From Panonychus citri (lineage: Eukaryota > Arthropoda > Arachnida > Trombidiformes > Tetranychidae), in the NCBI RefSeq assembly GCF_014898815.1, contig NW_026515544.1, positions 1,240,001 to 1,304,000 on the forward strand: a stretch of DNA of 64,000 bases, given 5' to 3'. Of the stretch, positions 21,591 to 35,226 are shown in pieces. The notes beneath the pieces are model-generated. The model made no database searches. It had not been told where the DNA came from and worked only from the letters and a program-made list of their open reading frames with translations. How positions within the stretch are numbered: position 1 is the stretch's first letter; the number at the start of each line of letters is the position of its first letter. Both the position numbers and the translations under genes were made by a program.

Positions 21591-22467
21591 GTGAGAAAAT
21601 GAACATTTCGAGCGATCGAATCGTAAAGTAATTAGTGTTTTCTAATTACCAATAATCACTGGTTTCTGTTTGAATGAAGTCCAACCCCAACCAACAACTG
21701 TCGCCTTGATGCCTTTGTACTTATCGGTGTCCTGTTCAGTTGGTTCCTCTGGGGGCAAACACACCGGTGAAATGTAATCAGTGAAATTAAGTGGAGTCTC
21801 TAACCTAAAAACAATCATAACTAATTAATCACATTCTTAATTGACTAAATATTATTACAGATTTACCTTAACAGAGCGATATCATGAGAGTATCGTCTTG
21901 GAGCAGCGTAGTGATCATGAATGACCACATCACTGACCCTTAGAATAAGAGTTTCATCCTCGAAGTCATCCTTTAGAATTGAGCCCAATCGAACTCGATA
22001 ATCATCTTTACCATAATTAAAGACACAATGAGCAGCAGTTAAAATCCACTCTGAGTTAATTATCGTTCCACCGCAATGATGTTTATGTGGTAATCGTATT
22101 GAAACCTTGTTTGAAACAATTTGGAAACAAAAAGATAAACAATTTAATCAACAATCAGCTGATGATGATGATGGTGAACTTTACTGATTTTCTCACCAAC
22201 AACAATTTAAACTGATTAACTCACTGTCCAAGGAAATTCTCCCGGATATGAATTCTGTCCACCAACAACTCGACCACCACGACGAGTCCGTTGAATCAAT
22301 TGCGATCCACAAACTTCAATATTGGAACTAAATTCATCTGAACTTTGTTCAACAATCGTAGTCTCATCATCGGGAGAAAATGTTGTCATCGGTGTAGCAC
22401 CAATAGTCCAAATGAAACAAGCAAATAAAATCAACTGGACAATTGAAGATAAACACTTGACCATCAT
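21132..22467 (-). CDS. Secreted trypsin-like serine protease (S1A)
   Basis: Five exons: 22467-22225, 22105-21867, 21804-21650, 21558-21407 and 21302-21132, GT-AG and phase-consistent, encoding 319 residues. A hydrophobic signal peptide (residues 1 to about 26) precedes a short linker with one cysteine. The activation site is R|VVGGQNSYPGEFPW. The catalytic triad is visible: His in TAAHC, Asp in SHDIALL, Ser in GDSGGP. Asp six residues before the serine (KDSCSGDS) predicts trypsin-like Arg/Lys specificity. GWG and CAGY motifs are present. There is no clip, CUB or other regulatory domain, so it could be digestive or act in an extracellular cascade; the sequence does not decide. A (GA)n tract lies in the intron near 21563-21590. 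Confidence 0.92.
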
Positions 22468-25426
22468 GAAAGTTTGACCGCCACAAATTTAGAGTAGAAA
22501 ATATTTAAACAAAAAAAAAGATTCGATGCTAAAAATGATCAGTCGAAGGAGAAAAGGAAACTTTTTTGTTCTCTCTTTCTGACCTGAGGACATTTGAGAA
22601 TTGAAGAAAATGTTTTGTGATCTTTTATAACCAATAACAGGAAGATAACCTTCTCTCTCTCTCTCTCTCTCTCTTCTTCCACCGTCATCATCATCATCTT
22701 CTCCTTCTTCTTCTTCATCTCCTCCTTCCCCATAGAGAACGGAACAAGTGGAACATCAGAAAAAAGTGAAAAGAAAACGAGAGCAAAAGAAAGACAAAGA
22801 AGATAAATTCTCTCTCTATTTATCATCTTCTTCTAATGATGATAAAGTTTAATTGGTAATTAGCCTCAGGGCCGTGTCCTTAATTGTCCTTCGACCTCAA
22901 CACTATTTGCGTTTTCCATCAATTCAGTTTCTTTGGTTCAAACAAAAAAGTCCAACAACAAGAAATCAATCAATTAAATTGTCTACAATTATTTTAAGAT
23001 AATTAAAAAGTCTTCTGATCATAACAATTAAATAATCGATAACTTGTTAAATTGTTACGAGGACATTTCTAATTTCATAATTCACTTCCTATTCTGATTA
23101 TAATTGTAAATAATCATCAACTAATTATAATCGAGTAATTATTTCAGTCTAATAGTCATCACCATTTACTAATTGCTCTTGAACTAATTCAATTGTTGTT
23201 AGGGTAACACAGTTAATCATAGAATCAGCTATTTTTGTTAATCATGTTCAAAATTAAAGAGAAAAACCTTAACCCAGACCTTAATTGTAACAATTAAATG
23301 GAATCACATAGGAAGAAATCATAAATTATCTCAACAATTTTTAGCCAAATTTCTTTTTTTTTCCTTTGAAATTAATGTTTTGTCTAATTGATTGTGATTG
23401 AGAAAACAAATTAAATCAATTAATGAGTAACAAGATTAGTTACAAATCTTAATTAAGGTGAATGAATTTTTCCGTAAAATTTGCCGGTCGGTTGATCAAC
23501 CGAATCAAACATCAGCTCAATGTCAAGGTGAGTTGATCTTTGACATTTGATTATGTTAATTGAAACAAAAAAAAGTTGATTGTTTACAATTAACGGAAAG
23601 AGATGAATAATTATTACAGCGATAATTTTGTAACATATTCTGTTAATTGTTATTGGATTTTTTTCTCATTTGTCAATTTGTAGCTTTTTGTAATTGGTTT
23701 GTTTTGGTTTTCCAAATGCTGAGAAAATCAAACTAGAGAAAAATGTTTTCTTTTTTGTTACAGAGGAAAATGATGAAGGATGATGAGGAAGAAAGAGCAA
23801 AGAGAGGGAGAAAAGGATGGAGAGGAGATGAAGATGAAGATGGAGGAAAGAAAAAAATTGTTGATTCTAAGAAATCACAAAATTATCATGAAATAGTAGT
23901 TTGGACTATTTAACCATCTTTTTTGGTTGATGTTTTTCAAGAAGTTAATCTTGTCAAGTAATTGTTTAGTCCGTTAATTGTTGTGGGTGACAAGATACAT
24001 GGTGGTTGTTCCTTGGCGAAGTGGGAGAAGATGAGAACGACTTTATTACAATTAATTCGCTTCTTGAGGGTTTACGTCAAACGAAAGGTGCCCGAATCCA
24101 TAGACCAATAAAGCCTCGGCTTTGGGGTTAAAAATTTACAATTTTGGTTGTTGACCTTTGACATGTTGGTTTCTTTCATTGGGTCATTTTTTTAGGAAAC
24201 TTTGTTGATTCTTTTTTGATGATCACGTACTTAAAGCAAATTAGAGATGATGAGGACAAAGAAGGAGAGAGAAATTCGGGAGAGAAGAGTAAAATACATG
24301 ATGTAAAGGGTCGAAGATGAGGTTTGAACTGAGACTGGAAGGTTTTATGGGAAAGGAAAATGAAAAAATGAAGGTGAATATTGCAGTTTAAGGGGATTTT
24401 GTGGATTAGGAAGATTAATCCTAAATCTATTTTTCTCATATCTATTAGTTGTTTCAGTTTAGCTTCTCGTTTTTCATCTTCTCTTTTCTATTGGTTTGAC
24501 TTTGTGACAAGAGAAATGTAACAATCTCTACCATGTTTCTTTCTATTCAGGGTACATCGGTGATGGTATATACAAAGTGGTTCTATGGACTTTCCGACCA
24601 TCTCTTGTACGGCGCCTGTACAATTTTTCTTTCAACTGGTAAGACAGAGAAAAAGAGAGAGGCCAAATGTCGCAGGAAAGGTGAGAAAAATGGCGAGAAA
24701 TAAAATGATCAAATGAAGAAATGATGAGAAAAAGCGATCGAGAAAAATGATGGATGATGATGACGGTGGATGAACAGGATGAATCGTTGAAGAGTCCGAA
24801 TGTGAAAGAGGAGGAGGAAAGAGAAAGAGAGAGAGAGAGAGAGAGAGTAAATAGTTTGCGAGTGGGTTATGGTAGTGTGAACAAAATACAGATATAGTAT
24901 TGATTAATTTTTTGAAATAATTTTATATGAACGATGAAGATAAATGCCAATCCTGTGTAAGAGTTTTTTTTGTCGAGTTTATCACACAGCCATTAAATGT
25001 TATAATAAACAATTAATGGTATGTTGGTGAAAAGTATTGGTTAATTTTTAGTGATGTTTTTCAATCTCGATAACTTTCAGGAACGAAATGGTTTCACTTT
25101 TATCCTTGATTAACTTTTACTATAACACTTTTGTGGTGTAACTTTTGTTATCGATTGATTCAACATGATTGGAGAGAGTGTTTGTATTTGTAGTGGTGGT
25201 GGTGGTGGTGGTGGTGTGTGAGAGAGAAAGAGGTTGGATTTGTTACAGAGCGGGTCAGTTGAAAATTATTTTTTTTTAGTGATTGTTGATTTGTTTGTTT
25301 GTTTGTTTGTTTGTGTTTTGTGTTTTGTTTATAATTTATGAGATCAAAAGATGTAAGAATGGGAAGTTAATGGTAACGATGTTGAATGACGATGCAAATG
25401 ATGATAATGTTAAATTAAAATTAAGA
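22468..25426. other. Long intergenic region with simple repeats
   Basis: No gene supported on either strand. Simple tracts: (CT)n at about 22653-22674, GA-rich 23760-23860, (GA)n at about 24826-24847, (GGT)n at about 25194-25215 and (GTTT)n at about 25290-25313. Frames at 22539-22826 and 24176-24439 are low-complexity. The 3' untranslated region of Groucho is expected at the right edge. Confidence 0.5.
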
Positions 25427-28400
25427 TCATGAGTAAACCTCGTAAACTGTGGCCTTTTTGTCTCCAGAACCGGTAACTATGTACTTGTCATCAGAGGATA
25501 TGTCACAACTTAACACAGATGACGTTTCTTTAACCTATTGAGATAAATAGGAAAAAAAGAAAAGATAATTAGTTAATTGAGAGAGAGAGGAAAGTAAAAA
25601 AGTAACGGAGATGATTCTTTGTTTGTCCATCATCCATCACTATTGATAAAATCCACTAACCGTGAAGATACTGGCTCCATAAGGTGTTCGCCAAGCATTG
25701 AGTAAGTTATCTTTGCCAGTGCTAACAAACCATTTACCACAATTAGCAAATTTAAGTGACAATACACAACTTTCATGGAGGTGTAATTGATATTTGTCAG
25801 GTTTGGAGGTGTGAAGGACTTCAACGCTACTACTTTCCATACTGTTGTCAATTTGAAAGGATTGAATGAATTCATTTCATATGAAGGGAGAGAAATTATT
25901 AGAAAAATAAAACAAATATTAGTGACCAAATTCATACTAAATTGGTTGATTATTATAAAAAGTAAATTGTCCAGATATTTACCCTACTGCGAGCCATTCG
26001 CCTGTTGGACAGTATCCAAGAGAAAATATTTGTGAACTAAAATCATGCTGATGTAATTGACGACCCTGTAGATAGAAAAAAGGGAAATTTCATCATTAGA
26101 TTGATCAATGTTTTGAACCATATCGAAATACTTGAGTATAAAAAAGGTATTAAATTTACAGAGTGCACTTTTTATACGTTCATCATCACCTATTGTCATT
26201 ATGCCAGCTTCAATTAATCAACAACTGAAAAGACAACCAACACTTCATCACACAGTTAAATTGGTAATAATTAAGTTAATTGTATACTCATTAAGAAAGA
26301 TAAACTGTATTATAAATAACATGACAATAAACTAAATCTCTTTCAATTTAGATCATATAAAATGTCAAAACTTGTTGCGAATAAATTATTTAACGCTGGT
26401 TATTAACTTACTTCTAGAAGATCCCAAGATCGAACTGTATTATCCAAGCCTCCAGTCCACAATTTATTACCATCATTACTAATATCAATGCAAGAAGCTC
26501 CGTCAGTGTGACCTTGAAATTGGCGGACTAATGAATTATTATGAAGATCCCATACAGCAATGTTACCATCACTACAACAACTGAAACATAATTTTGAATC
26601 TGGACTAATAGCCAAGGCATAACAGGCTGGTGCTGTTGAAGGTAACTCGTTCTTAATTCTTGGTGCCTATTGGATAGATGAGGGGAGAGAATGAGAGAAA
26701 TATTCATTAAAATATTGATCGATAAAAAGAAATATAAAATTCTGTTAATTAAAAGTGATAATGATACTAAAACATACTCCTGTCAAATCCCAAATAGAGA
26801 TGGTAGAAGCTTCACCTCCAACAATCAGTGTTCTTCCATCGGGTAATAATTTACAAGATCTAATGTAATTTTCACGTTGCTATAAGTTGAGGGAAGAGAA
26901 AAATTTAAGAATCAATTAGTTAAAAAGTAAAGAGTGCACACAGACAAGGGAGACAGAAAATAATACAAAAATGATTCACGAACTGGTGAACGAGTTTGTG
27001 AATCATCAAGATTAATAAAATACTCACCAAACACTCAAGAGTGTGCATTGGTTGTTTTGTCCCACGAGAACTAATGTCCCAAACTTTTACACAACCTTTT
27101 CCTCCTGTGTACACATATTTATTGTTCTGACTTATGGTAACGGCACAAACAACCTCACCATGATTAAGAGTGTCAACTGGCCTTGCTTGTCGAGGAATAC
27201 CAATAGCATTTGTCGCATCAAGTGGAATATGTACAGGTTGTGATGTTCCATCAGGACCTATATGTAATGAACAAGCTGATTTTCCAGGTAGACCAGCGAA
27301 TCCGGGGGCTCTCATGTTCGGGTGAGGATCATATCCCGCTACAAGACCTCGTGAGTATGAATTAAGAGCAGGAGAAATGTTATTATGAAGCATACCTGGT
27401 GGAAAAGCAGCGGCAATTGCACCGGTAGTTAAATCAGTGGCAAGATGACCTCCTGCTCCAGGAGGTGCAGAGTGTAAAGGATATGGATAGGGTGGACCTA
27501 ATGGTGGACCTTTGGGCATTGACTTTAATCCACTGACTCCGGGTGTGGAGGCTCCCGAGCTATTAGGTGTTGCTGCTTTTGGAAGCGGTGTGGTTGACTT
27601 TTCGTTTTCCTTATGTTTAGCTGATGGAGTATTTGAATTTGATGAGATACTGGAATGAGGACTGTGAGATGATGGTTCTTTCTTAATTGATTTATCTTGA
27701 CCATTCTCTCTGGGTGAGTTGGCATTACCATTAGAAGGTCCTAAAGGTTCATCGTTGGCAACATCTACAACCAATTCTTGGTCACTTTTTTCACCATCAC
27801 TGTCACAACTCACAGTATCTTTTCTTCTCTTGTGTTTATCCTGATCGGGTGATCGACTTAGATGACGATTACGATCTAAACCAACATGTGGTGAAAAATT
27901 ATTACGTTGCCTATCTTCTAAATGGTTTCGTTTAACATCATTAAGTTCCCTTGCTGAGGCTGAATCTTTCGATACTGGTGATGAAGCCGTGGAGATAGAT
28001 GACAAGGTCACAGCATTGTTTGATGATGCAGCGGCAGAAGCATTTGCTGATAAAGCCAACAGACCTGCTGCTGAATTTCCTGGTAAACCAGGCGGTGGTG
28101 GTGCAGGTAAAGATGGATGAGGCATCATCGGCATTCCCGGTCCATGTGGATGCCCTGCAGCAGCCGCAGCAGCAACAGCGGCTGCTGCTGTAGGCAACTG
28201 TTGGGCATGAATTTGTTGCATTAAATGTGTCATACCTGTATGTTGTTGACCAATAATTGCATTTAATTCTGACATGGTAACTTGTTTAGCTCTTTCTACC
28301 GCTTGTGCAACTTGTGGTTGATGGTCAGCTGGCAGGTAAGGCATTATCTGAGCTATAAGGGTATTCAAACGTTTGGCTATCTCGGTTTGCTTGTGCATCT

Positions 28401-28611
28401 CAACATTAAGACCATATGACATTTCATAATACATTACATAATGACGTTGCATCTCATTCTTATCGGTAGCTAATTTATCCAATTCCATCCTTAAATTATG
28501 ATATTGACTTTGAAGATAACTAAATTCCTCTTTAATCCGTTCAAGTGTATCAGTAATGGAGAAACGTCCTTGCCCAGCTTGAGGTGGTCCACTGTGCCTT
28601 GCAGGATACAT
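25427..28611 (-). CDS. gro: Groucho/TLE transcriptional corepressor
   Basis: Six exons: 28611-27028, 26879-26778, 26666-26412, 26065-25983, 25841-25661 and 25534-25427, GT-AG and phase-consistent, 770 residues. Groucho is a nuclear corepressor recruited by Hairy/E(spl), Runt, Engrailed, Dorsal and TCF proteins. The N-terminal Q domain (to about residue 130) contains the family core RHYVMYYEMSYGLN and VERAKQVTMSELNAIIGQQ. A Gly/Pro/Ala-rich GP region with a poly-Ala run, a CcN region with KHKRRKD and DSDGEKSDQE (nuclear signal and CK2-type sites), and a Ser/Pro region follow. The C-terminal WD40 propeller starts near residue 470 (GEVVCAVTISQNNKYVYTGG) and ends DKKATVYEVYS. The first exon holds about two thirds of the protein. 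A splice acceptor sits 21 bp upstream of the ATG. Confidence 0.96.
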
Positions 28612-30043
28612 TTTGATTTGATTATCAAAACCCTATACAAAAAAGATTTATACTGGTATCACTTTGATCCTCAATGAATAATCAAGATGGTGGACACAAA
28701 ATTAGAAAATAATTTACTAGAAACAATAACACTTTTCGCGTTTTTTAAAACCAAAATTACAGAGAAATAAAAAATACACGCGGAAACAAAACAATCAGAA
28801 AAAAATATCTCAATTCCACCCAATGAATTGAGAGTTAAAGTGATCGAGTTTCAAAAGTATCGATTAATTAACCGATTCTATCTCAAAGAAAGAAGAGAAA
28901 GAAAAATTTAAAGAAAATCAGTTTTCTCTTTCTTTCTTTTCTTTTGCGCGCAAACATTTAAACCAAAATTCTCTATGAAACTTTAACATACAAATTAAAT
29001 TAAATTTCTCGATTTCAGTTAATCGATTAATCGTGTCTCCCCAACTTCCAATGCAACCAACAGATGGCGTTACCTTAATTCTTTGTTCCCTCCGAACTTG
29101 AGAGTTGTAAGACACTACCTATAGATGGAGTTACTTGTTTACTTTTCTCTTTTTTTCTTAATTGATTAATTTTCCGATTTTTTAAATTGTTAATTGCTAA
29201 TTGTTAATCGGATAAATTAATTAATCATTTATTTCTTTTTAATTTGTCTCTCAATCAATTAGTAATTAACTGAAGTATTTGTTGAATGTTAATCTTTTTT
29301 GTTTCTTCCTCTTATTCTCTCATTTGTCTTTAGTGTTTGTTGTTACCTTTTGTTGATCTTCCGTGTTGAGAATTTAATTGTCTACCTTGTTAAAATTAAC
29401 GTTTACCTTTTGTGTTGATTAATTAATTGTTCTTCTTGTTTGGATAATTGTTCATCCTTTCATTAAGGTTTTCTCTTGTGGTTTCTCTTGGTTTCTTCTT
29501 ATTGTAAACATTTGATTGTTTGTCTTTTTCTCTTTTCTCTTTAATCATTAATTTATGATTAACCGATTATGTGATTAACTGTTGTTGCTGTTGTATCTTT
29601 ATTGTTAATTCTGATCACAATTGATTACTCCTTTTTGTAACTTTTCTGATGGTAATACGATTTATTTACATGTTTAATCAACACACACTCACACAATTAG
29701 TGTTGATCAAAAGCCTTTTTCTAATCTTTGTTTACTTGGGGTGTTGCCTGATGATGATGGTGAAAGATTATGATGATTAAGTGGATTGGAAATCAATTGG
29801 AATCTCATTCATTGAGAATCAAAAGAAAAGGTATTTATTAATCCATGGAATTTCAAGAAAGTACAATCCAATCAAATGGTTATTACATTTAGATCATTCT
29901 GATGTCATCTAAAGATTTTGATTGAAACAAGAAGGAAAAAAATATATCAATTTCGTTAATTTTTTTTTTCTATTCTGTTTCTCTTCTGGTAACAATCAAC
30001 AGAATATAAATTGTTGATGTAACTGTAAATTTCATTAACTTAC
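28612..30043. other. Groucho upstream region
   Basis: An acceptor (TTTTTTGTATAG) at about 28633 just before the Groucho ATG shows that an upstream exon exists. No other gene is supported. ATG-containing frames such as 28918-29115 (minus) look like untranslated leader. Confidence 0.5.
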
Positions 30044-30124
30044 CTTTTCTTTGATCTTCTTGGTAAACGTTTTCTTTTGTCTCCTTAAAAACAGGCGGAG
30101 GAAAAACTTACGAATACGACTCAT
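30044..30124 (-). CDS. Possible alternative first exon, perhaps of Groucho
   Basis: On the minus strand ATG 30124 opens 27 codons of a strongly basic peptide (MSRIRKFFLRLFLRRQKKTF...), ending exactly at a consensus donor AAG|GTAAGT in phase 0. If joined to the acceptor at 28632, the intervening seven codons (GFDNQIK) are open and in frame with the Groucho ATG. A different downstream exon (acceptor near 29908) would end the peptide after four residues. No transcript evidence; could be chance. Confidence 0.3.
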
Positions 30125-32783
30125 TGTTAGTTAATTGTGACTGATTAAAACGGAATAACAATAAACTAATGGATCAACAAACACAACAAAAGGTAATTAT
30201 TTGTTCAATTCCTGAATCATTAATGTCAGTTGATTACCTGATTGGAAACTGTTGTTTGACTGATGTGAATAGCAATTTATATTTATCAGCATGTCCTTGT
30301 AAACAATGAGTAAATTATTGGAAATCAACTTACTATCTTTTGATTAACAAGTTAATCATCAATTTGATTTATTTCCTTTATGATTTGTAACTAATCTAGG
30401 TAATTGAACAGTTGGTAATTAACACAATCCCGAAGTCTAAATATTGAAACAAATATCCAAAAGGAATGGCCAGAAAACTATGAAAGAAAATGGAATCACA
30501 ATATAACTTAATCAACGATCAGTTAACAACTGAATTAACCTCAACTCCAATTCCAATAAGAATTCAAATTAACCTTCAAAATTTTTCATCTTCCATGGAC
30601 ATGGAGAACTTGTTTCAAAAGTTGTTAACCTCGTGAAAATTTTCACTACCAACGAATTAATCAAATTACAATATTAATCCACCAACATGGAAATTAAAGG
30701 TTAACAATCAAGCCGGAAATCAACCTGACAAATCAAATTAAACTCAATTTGTAATCAAATTCAAGTCACATTCATGTCATACAGAGACAAAGAAAAGCAT
30801 TGAGACAACAACAATCAGTCTGATAACTGAATTTACATGAATCATTAACAATTATAAGCTAATCACAATCAAATAAGTTCACCCGATCTAAAGAGAGATC
30901 CAGTTAATCATTAAAAAAACCACTACTAATCATAAACCAGATGATTAATCAATGTCAACAATCAAAGTGTAAAACGATGAACTCATAATCTGTCAATTTT
31001 GTTAATGACAATCAACAATTAACGCTGATCATTTGAATCAATCATTATAAACTATAAGGAAATTATCACAAGAAAACAATGTTGATTAAGCCTTGGGTGA
31101 CTTAAGGAATTAATTTGATCAACAATTAAAATCAAAACGTTGCAGTTAATCAAGTCAACAATTTAACCCAAAGTGCAAAAAAAACAACAACAACAACAAC
31201 TAAATTACAAGTATAAGGCTAATGATTTGGATGATGATGATGATCAATATTTAACAATCAAAAACTAAACCATCAATTTCATTAACGATTAAATGTTTAT
31301 ATTTAAATTAAAAGCATCACCTTAATTTAGATTAAAACAACAATTTAATACTTCACATCATTAACTGATGAAAATAATCATTATCATTATGTAAAAGCAT
31401 TTAAAGTAACCTTTATTTTAGATGATGATCCCTTTAATTATTATCTGTCTCTCAAGATAATTTACTAATTACAAGTAATCACAATTTAACTGTAACCCAC
31501 AAAATATAATGAAACACTTGAATAAACTGTAACAATTTAAATTATTGATCAAACAAACAATCAATGTCAATCTTAATCAGGATTAGTTAATCAAGAGGAA
31601 AGAAAAAAACAAATTTCGTTAAAGATGAAAATTAATCAGTTGAAATCTGACAATTAACAATCAACAATCAATTGTCATGATCAAAAATTGATCATCTCTC
31701 AACTATAAAATGATTAAATATTAGATTGTTACGGACAAAGTGATTAAAACTGATTGTTGATTGTTGATTGTTACAATTGGATTAGCACGACATCAATAGT
31801 GAAAATCTAAATCATTCAATGAATATGAAATGAGGTAAAGATTAAAGTTGATTCAACATCATTCTGATCTTTAATTGTCACAATTAACTCGTAAATAAGC
31901 AAATCAAATTGTCAAAGGAATTAAATAAATGACAAAATTTAAAGAATTAAATTAATGACGGAAACGCGATTCACAATTTAATAAGATTAATAAAAGGACA
32001 AAACGAAGCGACAATTAAAAAGTATTAACTTTTTTCTCTCTCTCGAACGAGACAGAAAATTAAATTAATCCAATAATAAGATAAATCAACATGATTAATT
32101 GACAATTAACTCTCGATTAGAAAGATCGAACGACAAAAAGAAAGAAGAAAAAAGTTTCGAAAAGAAAGTTTCAAGAAAAAAAGTAAACGAATCAACAATT
32201 AAATGTTTATCTTCCTGAAAGTCAATTGTTACTCGTTACAAATTGAATTAATTGTTTGATTAACGCTAAATAGAAAACAAAAGAAAATCAAAACTACCTA
32301 AATAAAGTAACAATTAAAATAGACAATCAATCAAGCCAATTAATCATTCATCCATATACATCAACATATTATAACAAAAGTTATCATGTAGTTTTCAATT
32401 ATAAGGCTGAGGCTTGATTGTTGACCCAAATTTAATGTAAAACAACAAAAATTATATAAAAAATTGAGCTTATTTTTAGCTACAATCATGATGGATCATC
32501 AGTGATATTAATAATGTAACAGGTCATTGAACATCGTTCATCAGTATTATCATCATTATCATCAGCATCATCATCTGCTCATCATCATCATCTTCATCAT
32601 CACCTCCTTTTTTCACTCGAGTGAGAGATTTGAGTGAGTCGGCTCTTCAATATCATCTTCCAGTGAGCAAAATTATTCATTAACGACTTAGCTGACTAAA
32701 GAGTAACTTATATATATTGTTGTTGTTGTTTACTACTGATCATCTTAATTAGTGATTAACTTAATTGTTGTACATTTAACAAT
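30125..32783. other. Intergenic region upstream of the CPAP3 gene
   Basis: Very AT-rich and unusually dense in CAATTAA/TTAATTG words. No coding exon supported. A TATATATA stretch at about 32710-32717, some 70 bp before the CPAP3 ATG, may be part of its promoter or leader. Confidence 0.45.
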
Positions 32784-35226
32784 ATGCATTTCACAGCAGC
32801 CATTTTGGTTTTGTTGCTTCCATTAGGTAAGTGTTGATAACTTTATACCAATGTTATTATAACTCGAAAAGTTTCGAAAACTTTTCCTTGATAGATTTTG
32901 TTTTGCTTGATTATCTTTTTTGCTAATTCTTATATCATATTTTCATGATTATCTCTAGCATGGGCTCAATCACGATCAAGTCAAACAGCTCAACAATTGT
33001 GCCGAAATAATCCTAAAGGAGGTTCACTATTCCCCCATGAAGATTATTGTGATTACTACTATGAGTGTGATTCCGCCACCGGAGATGCCGTTCTCCAGGC
33101 CTGTCCCAATGGTCTTGCCTTCGCTGGATCTAAAAGAGGTTTAATCCAAAACTGTGATTATCCTCATCGAGTTGGATGTCCAGACGGAACCCGAGTTATT
33201 GGACGTAAGTAAAACTGACCATTTACTATTTTCTACCCTTCGATCCTCCAATGCATATCCATTAATCATTTACGTTCTAAGTGATTACATGACAAGAATA
33301 TAATAATCATCATCAATCCTTGGATTGTTATTCGTTGACATAACAATTAGTATCATTAGAACGATGATTTACAAGAAAAAAGAACATTAAATTTATAATA
33401 ATCACGATAATCGGGTGCGGTTAATTATTCTAATTGTGAGTAGTTGTTATTAACTCTCCCATTTTTGTTTATTATCAACAAATCTTCACGAACCTTTCGA
33501 ACTCAGCCCACAATGAACATTAGGTCAGTGACCTAAACAAGTTTTGGCCTTAATAATAAAATCGTAAACAATGAAGATCAAGACAAATAAAAACGAAATT
33601 AAGAAAACGATAAAAACCATTACCCAAATGAAAAAGTAACGATTAAAAGGGAAAACGGTCAACAACAATAATTATTACTGTCGATAAATAAGAAAGTAAA
33701 CAACGAAAACCTTATCCAGGCCAGAATAACGTCTTAATAGGTGTACACAAATTAACAATTTAAATGGATGACACTGGGTCACAGTTTCAATCAATTAACG
33801 ATCAACGATTTATAAGAAAAATCAATGTTCAGGTCAAGGAAATACTTCCTTATGAGGAAGACATTTACTAATAAACTCATTTCATATCTCAGAATCAATC
33901 ATCACTTTCACTCTCTTTCAATGATCTAATTAACTAATTGTTTCGTTTTCTCTCCTCTCTCTTATTATTCAATTAACAGAACAACCTCAATCAACCGAAA
34001 ACTGCCATTGGCAATATGGTGTTTTCCCTCATGCCACTTCATGTACTCGATATTGGCACTGTTGGAATGGAACCTCAACAATCCAACAATGTCCATTCTC
34101 ACTTCTTTATAACGACGCTCTCCACGCCTGTGACTGGCCTGATAATGTTCCTGATTGTCAGAAACACCGTAAGTTCAACTCCCCACTAAAATAATCTTTT
34201 AATTATCATCACCACCATCTTATTATAATCCATACCCTCGGGTCATCATTTTCTCTCACTCGATTATACCTTATAACTTATCGATTGATAAATTAAGACG
34301 AGAACGATTTTACTTGCGATGTCTTCCTACTTTCTATTGATGAAAATAATTCCATCTCATCTTTTCTAATAAAACTTTTCTTCCGGTTTTCGTGGCCATT
34401 TCTTTTTCTACCCTTTGTAAACAGCGATCTGTAAGGATGTGCCAAATGGTCCAGTCCCAATAGAAAAGAGTTGCGTCCGTTATTGGCTCTGCGTTGGTGG
34501 TTACCCACGACTTCAACGATGTCCCGCTGGACTTGCCGTTAATCCAACTACCTTGAGATGTGAATTAGCAACAACAGTTCCTGGATGGTAAGTAATTTAT
34601 ATTATTATCTAGATGAGACTTTAATAATTAATCACAATTTGGGTGTAAAGGGTCAAGTCTCTCTTTCTTTCTCTCTCTCTCTCTCTCTCGATGACCTAAA
34701 CTAATTGAGTCCATACGAATTGAATTAGAATCATTGTTCACTCAATTTCAACTGTTTCCATGTTAAACAAAACGCTGATGAATCTGATTAGATACAATTC
34801 TTTGATTAGATTATACATGATAATCGTGATACTCAATGAACAATAAATAGTTCATTAGGATGATAGACACGAGATAGAGAGTCTATTCATCTGAAGATGA
34901 TGTTGATCTCATTAATTGTTTCTCTCTTCGTCTTTTCATTCATTGAAATGATTGTTTACTTTTTTTTTATTTTCTTCTTCTTCACAACAACAATTAACTA
35001 CCTTTTCTTTTATTCTTTTTGATTGTTATTAACTGATTGTTTTCTTTTCTTCTTACCCAGTGAACCTCCACCAACCACACCTCAACCTGATGAAGAGGAA
35101 GAAGCTCCAGCCTCAGGCAATTCAGGAAACTCAGGTAACTCCAATTCCGCTCCAAGACAACCCCAAGGGCCACTTCCACCACAATTTAGACCAAATCAAT
35201 CTGGAGTCAGACAAGTTGGAAAATAA
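32784..35226 (+). CDS. CPAP3/obstructor-type cuticle protein with three chitin-binding domains
   Basis: Exons 32784-32826, 32959-33204, 33980-34168, 34425-34587 and 35061-35226, GT-AG and phase-consistent, encode 268 residues. CPAP3 proteins are secreted and bind chitin in the procuticle, organising cuticle and tracheal matrix. A short signal peptide exon (MHFTAAILVLLLPL) is followed by three CBM14 (peritrophin A) domains with six-cysteine spacing. Domain 1 runs from LCRNNPKGG (about residues 27-82), domain 2 from ENCHWQYGVFPH (about 103-155) and domain 3 from ICKDVPNGPVP (about 161-213). Aromatic residues between cysteines (DYCDYYYECD, SCTRYWHC, SCVRYWLC) are the chitin-contact type. The tail is Pro/Glu/Asn rich with GNSGNSGN repeats. 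Three closely spaced CBM14 domains distinguish it from gut peritrophins. Confidence 0.93.

Noticed and set aside
22539..22826. Minus-strand 95-codon frame upstream of the protease
   Set aside because: Driven by CT/CTT repeats; no motif or splice context.
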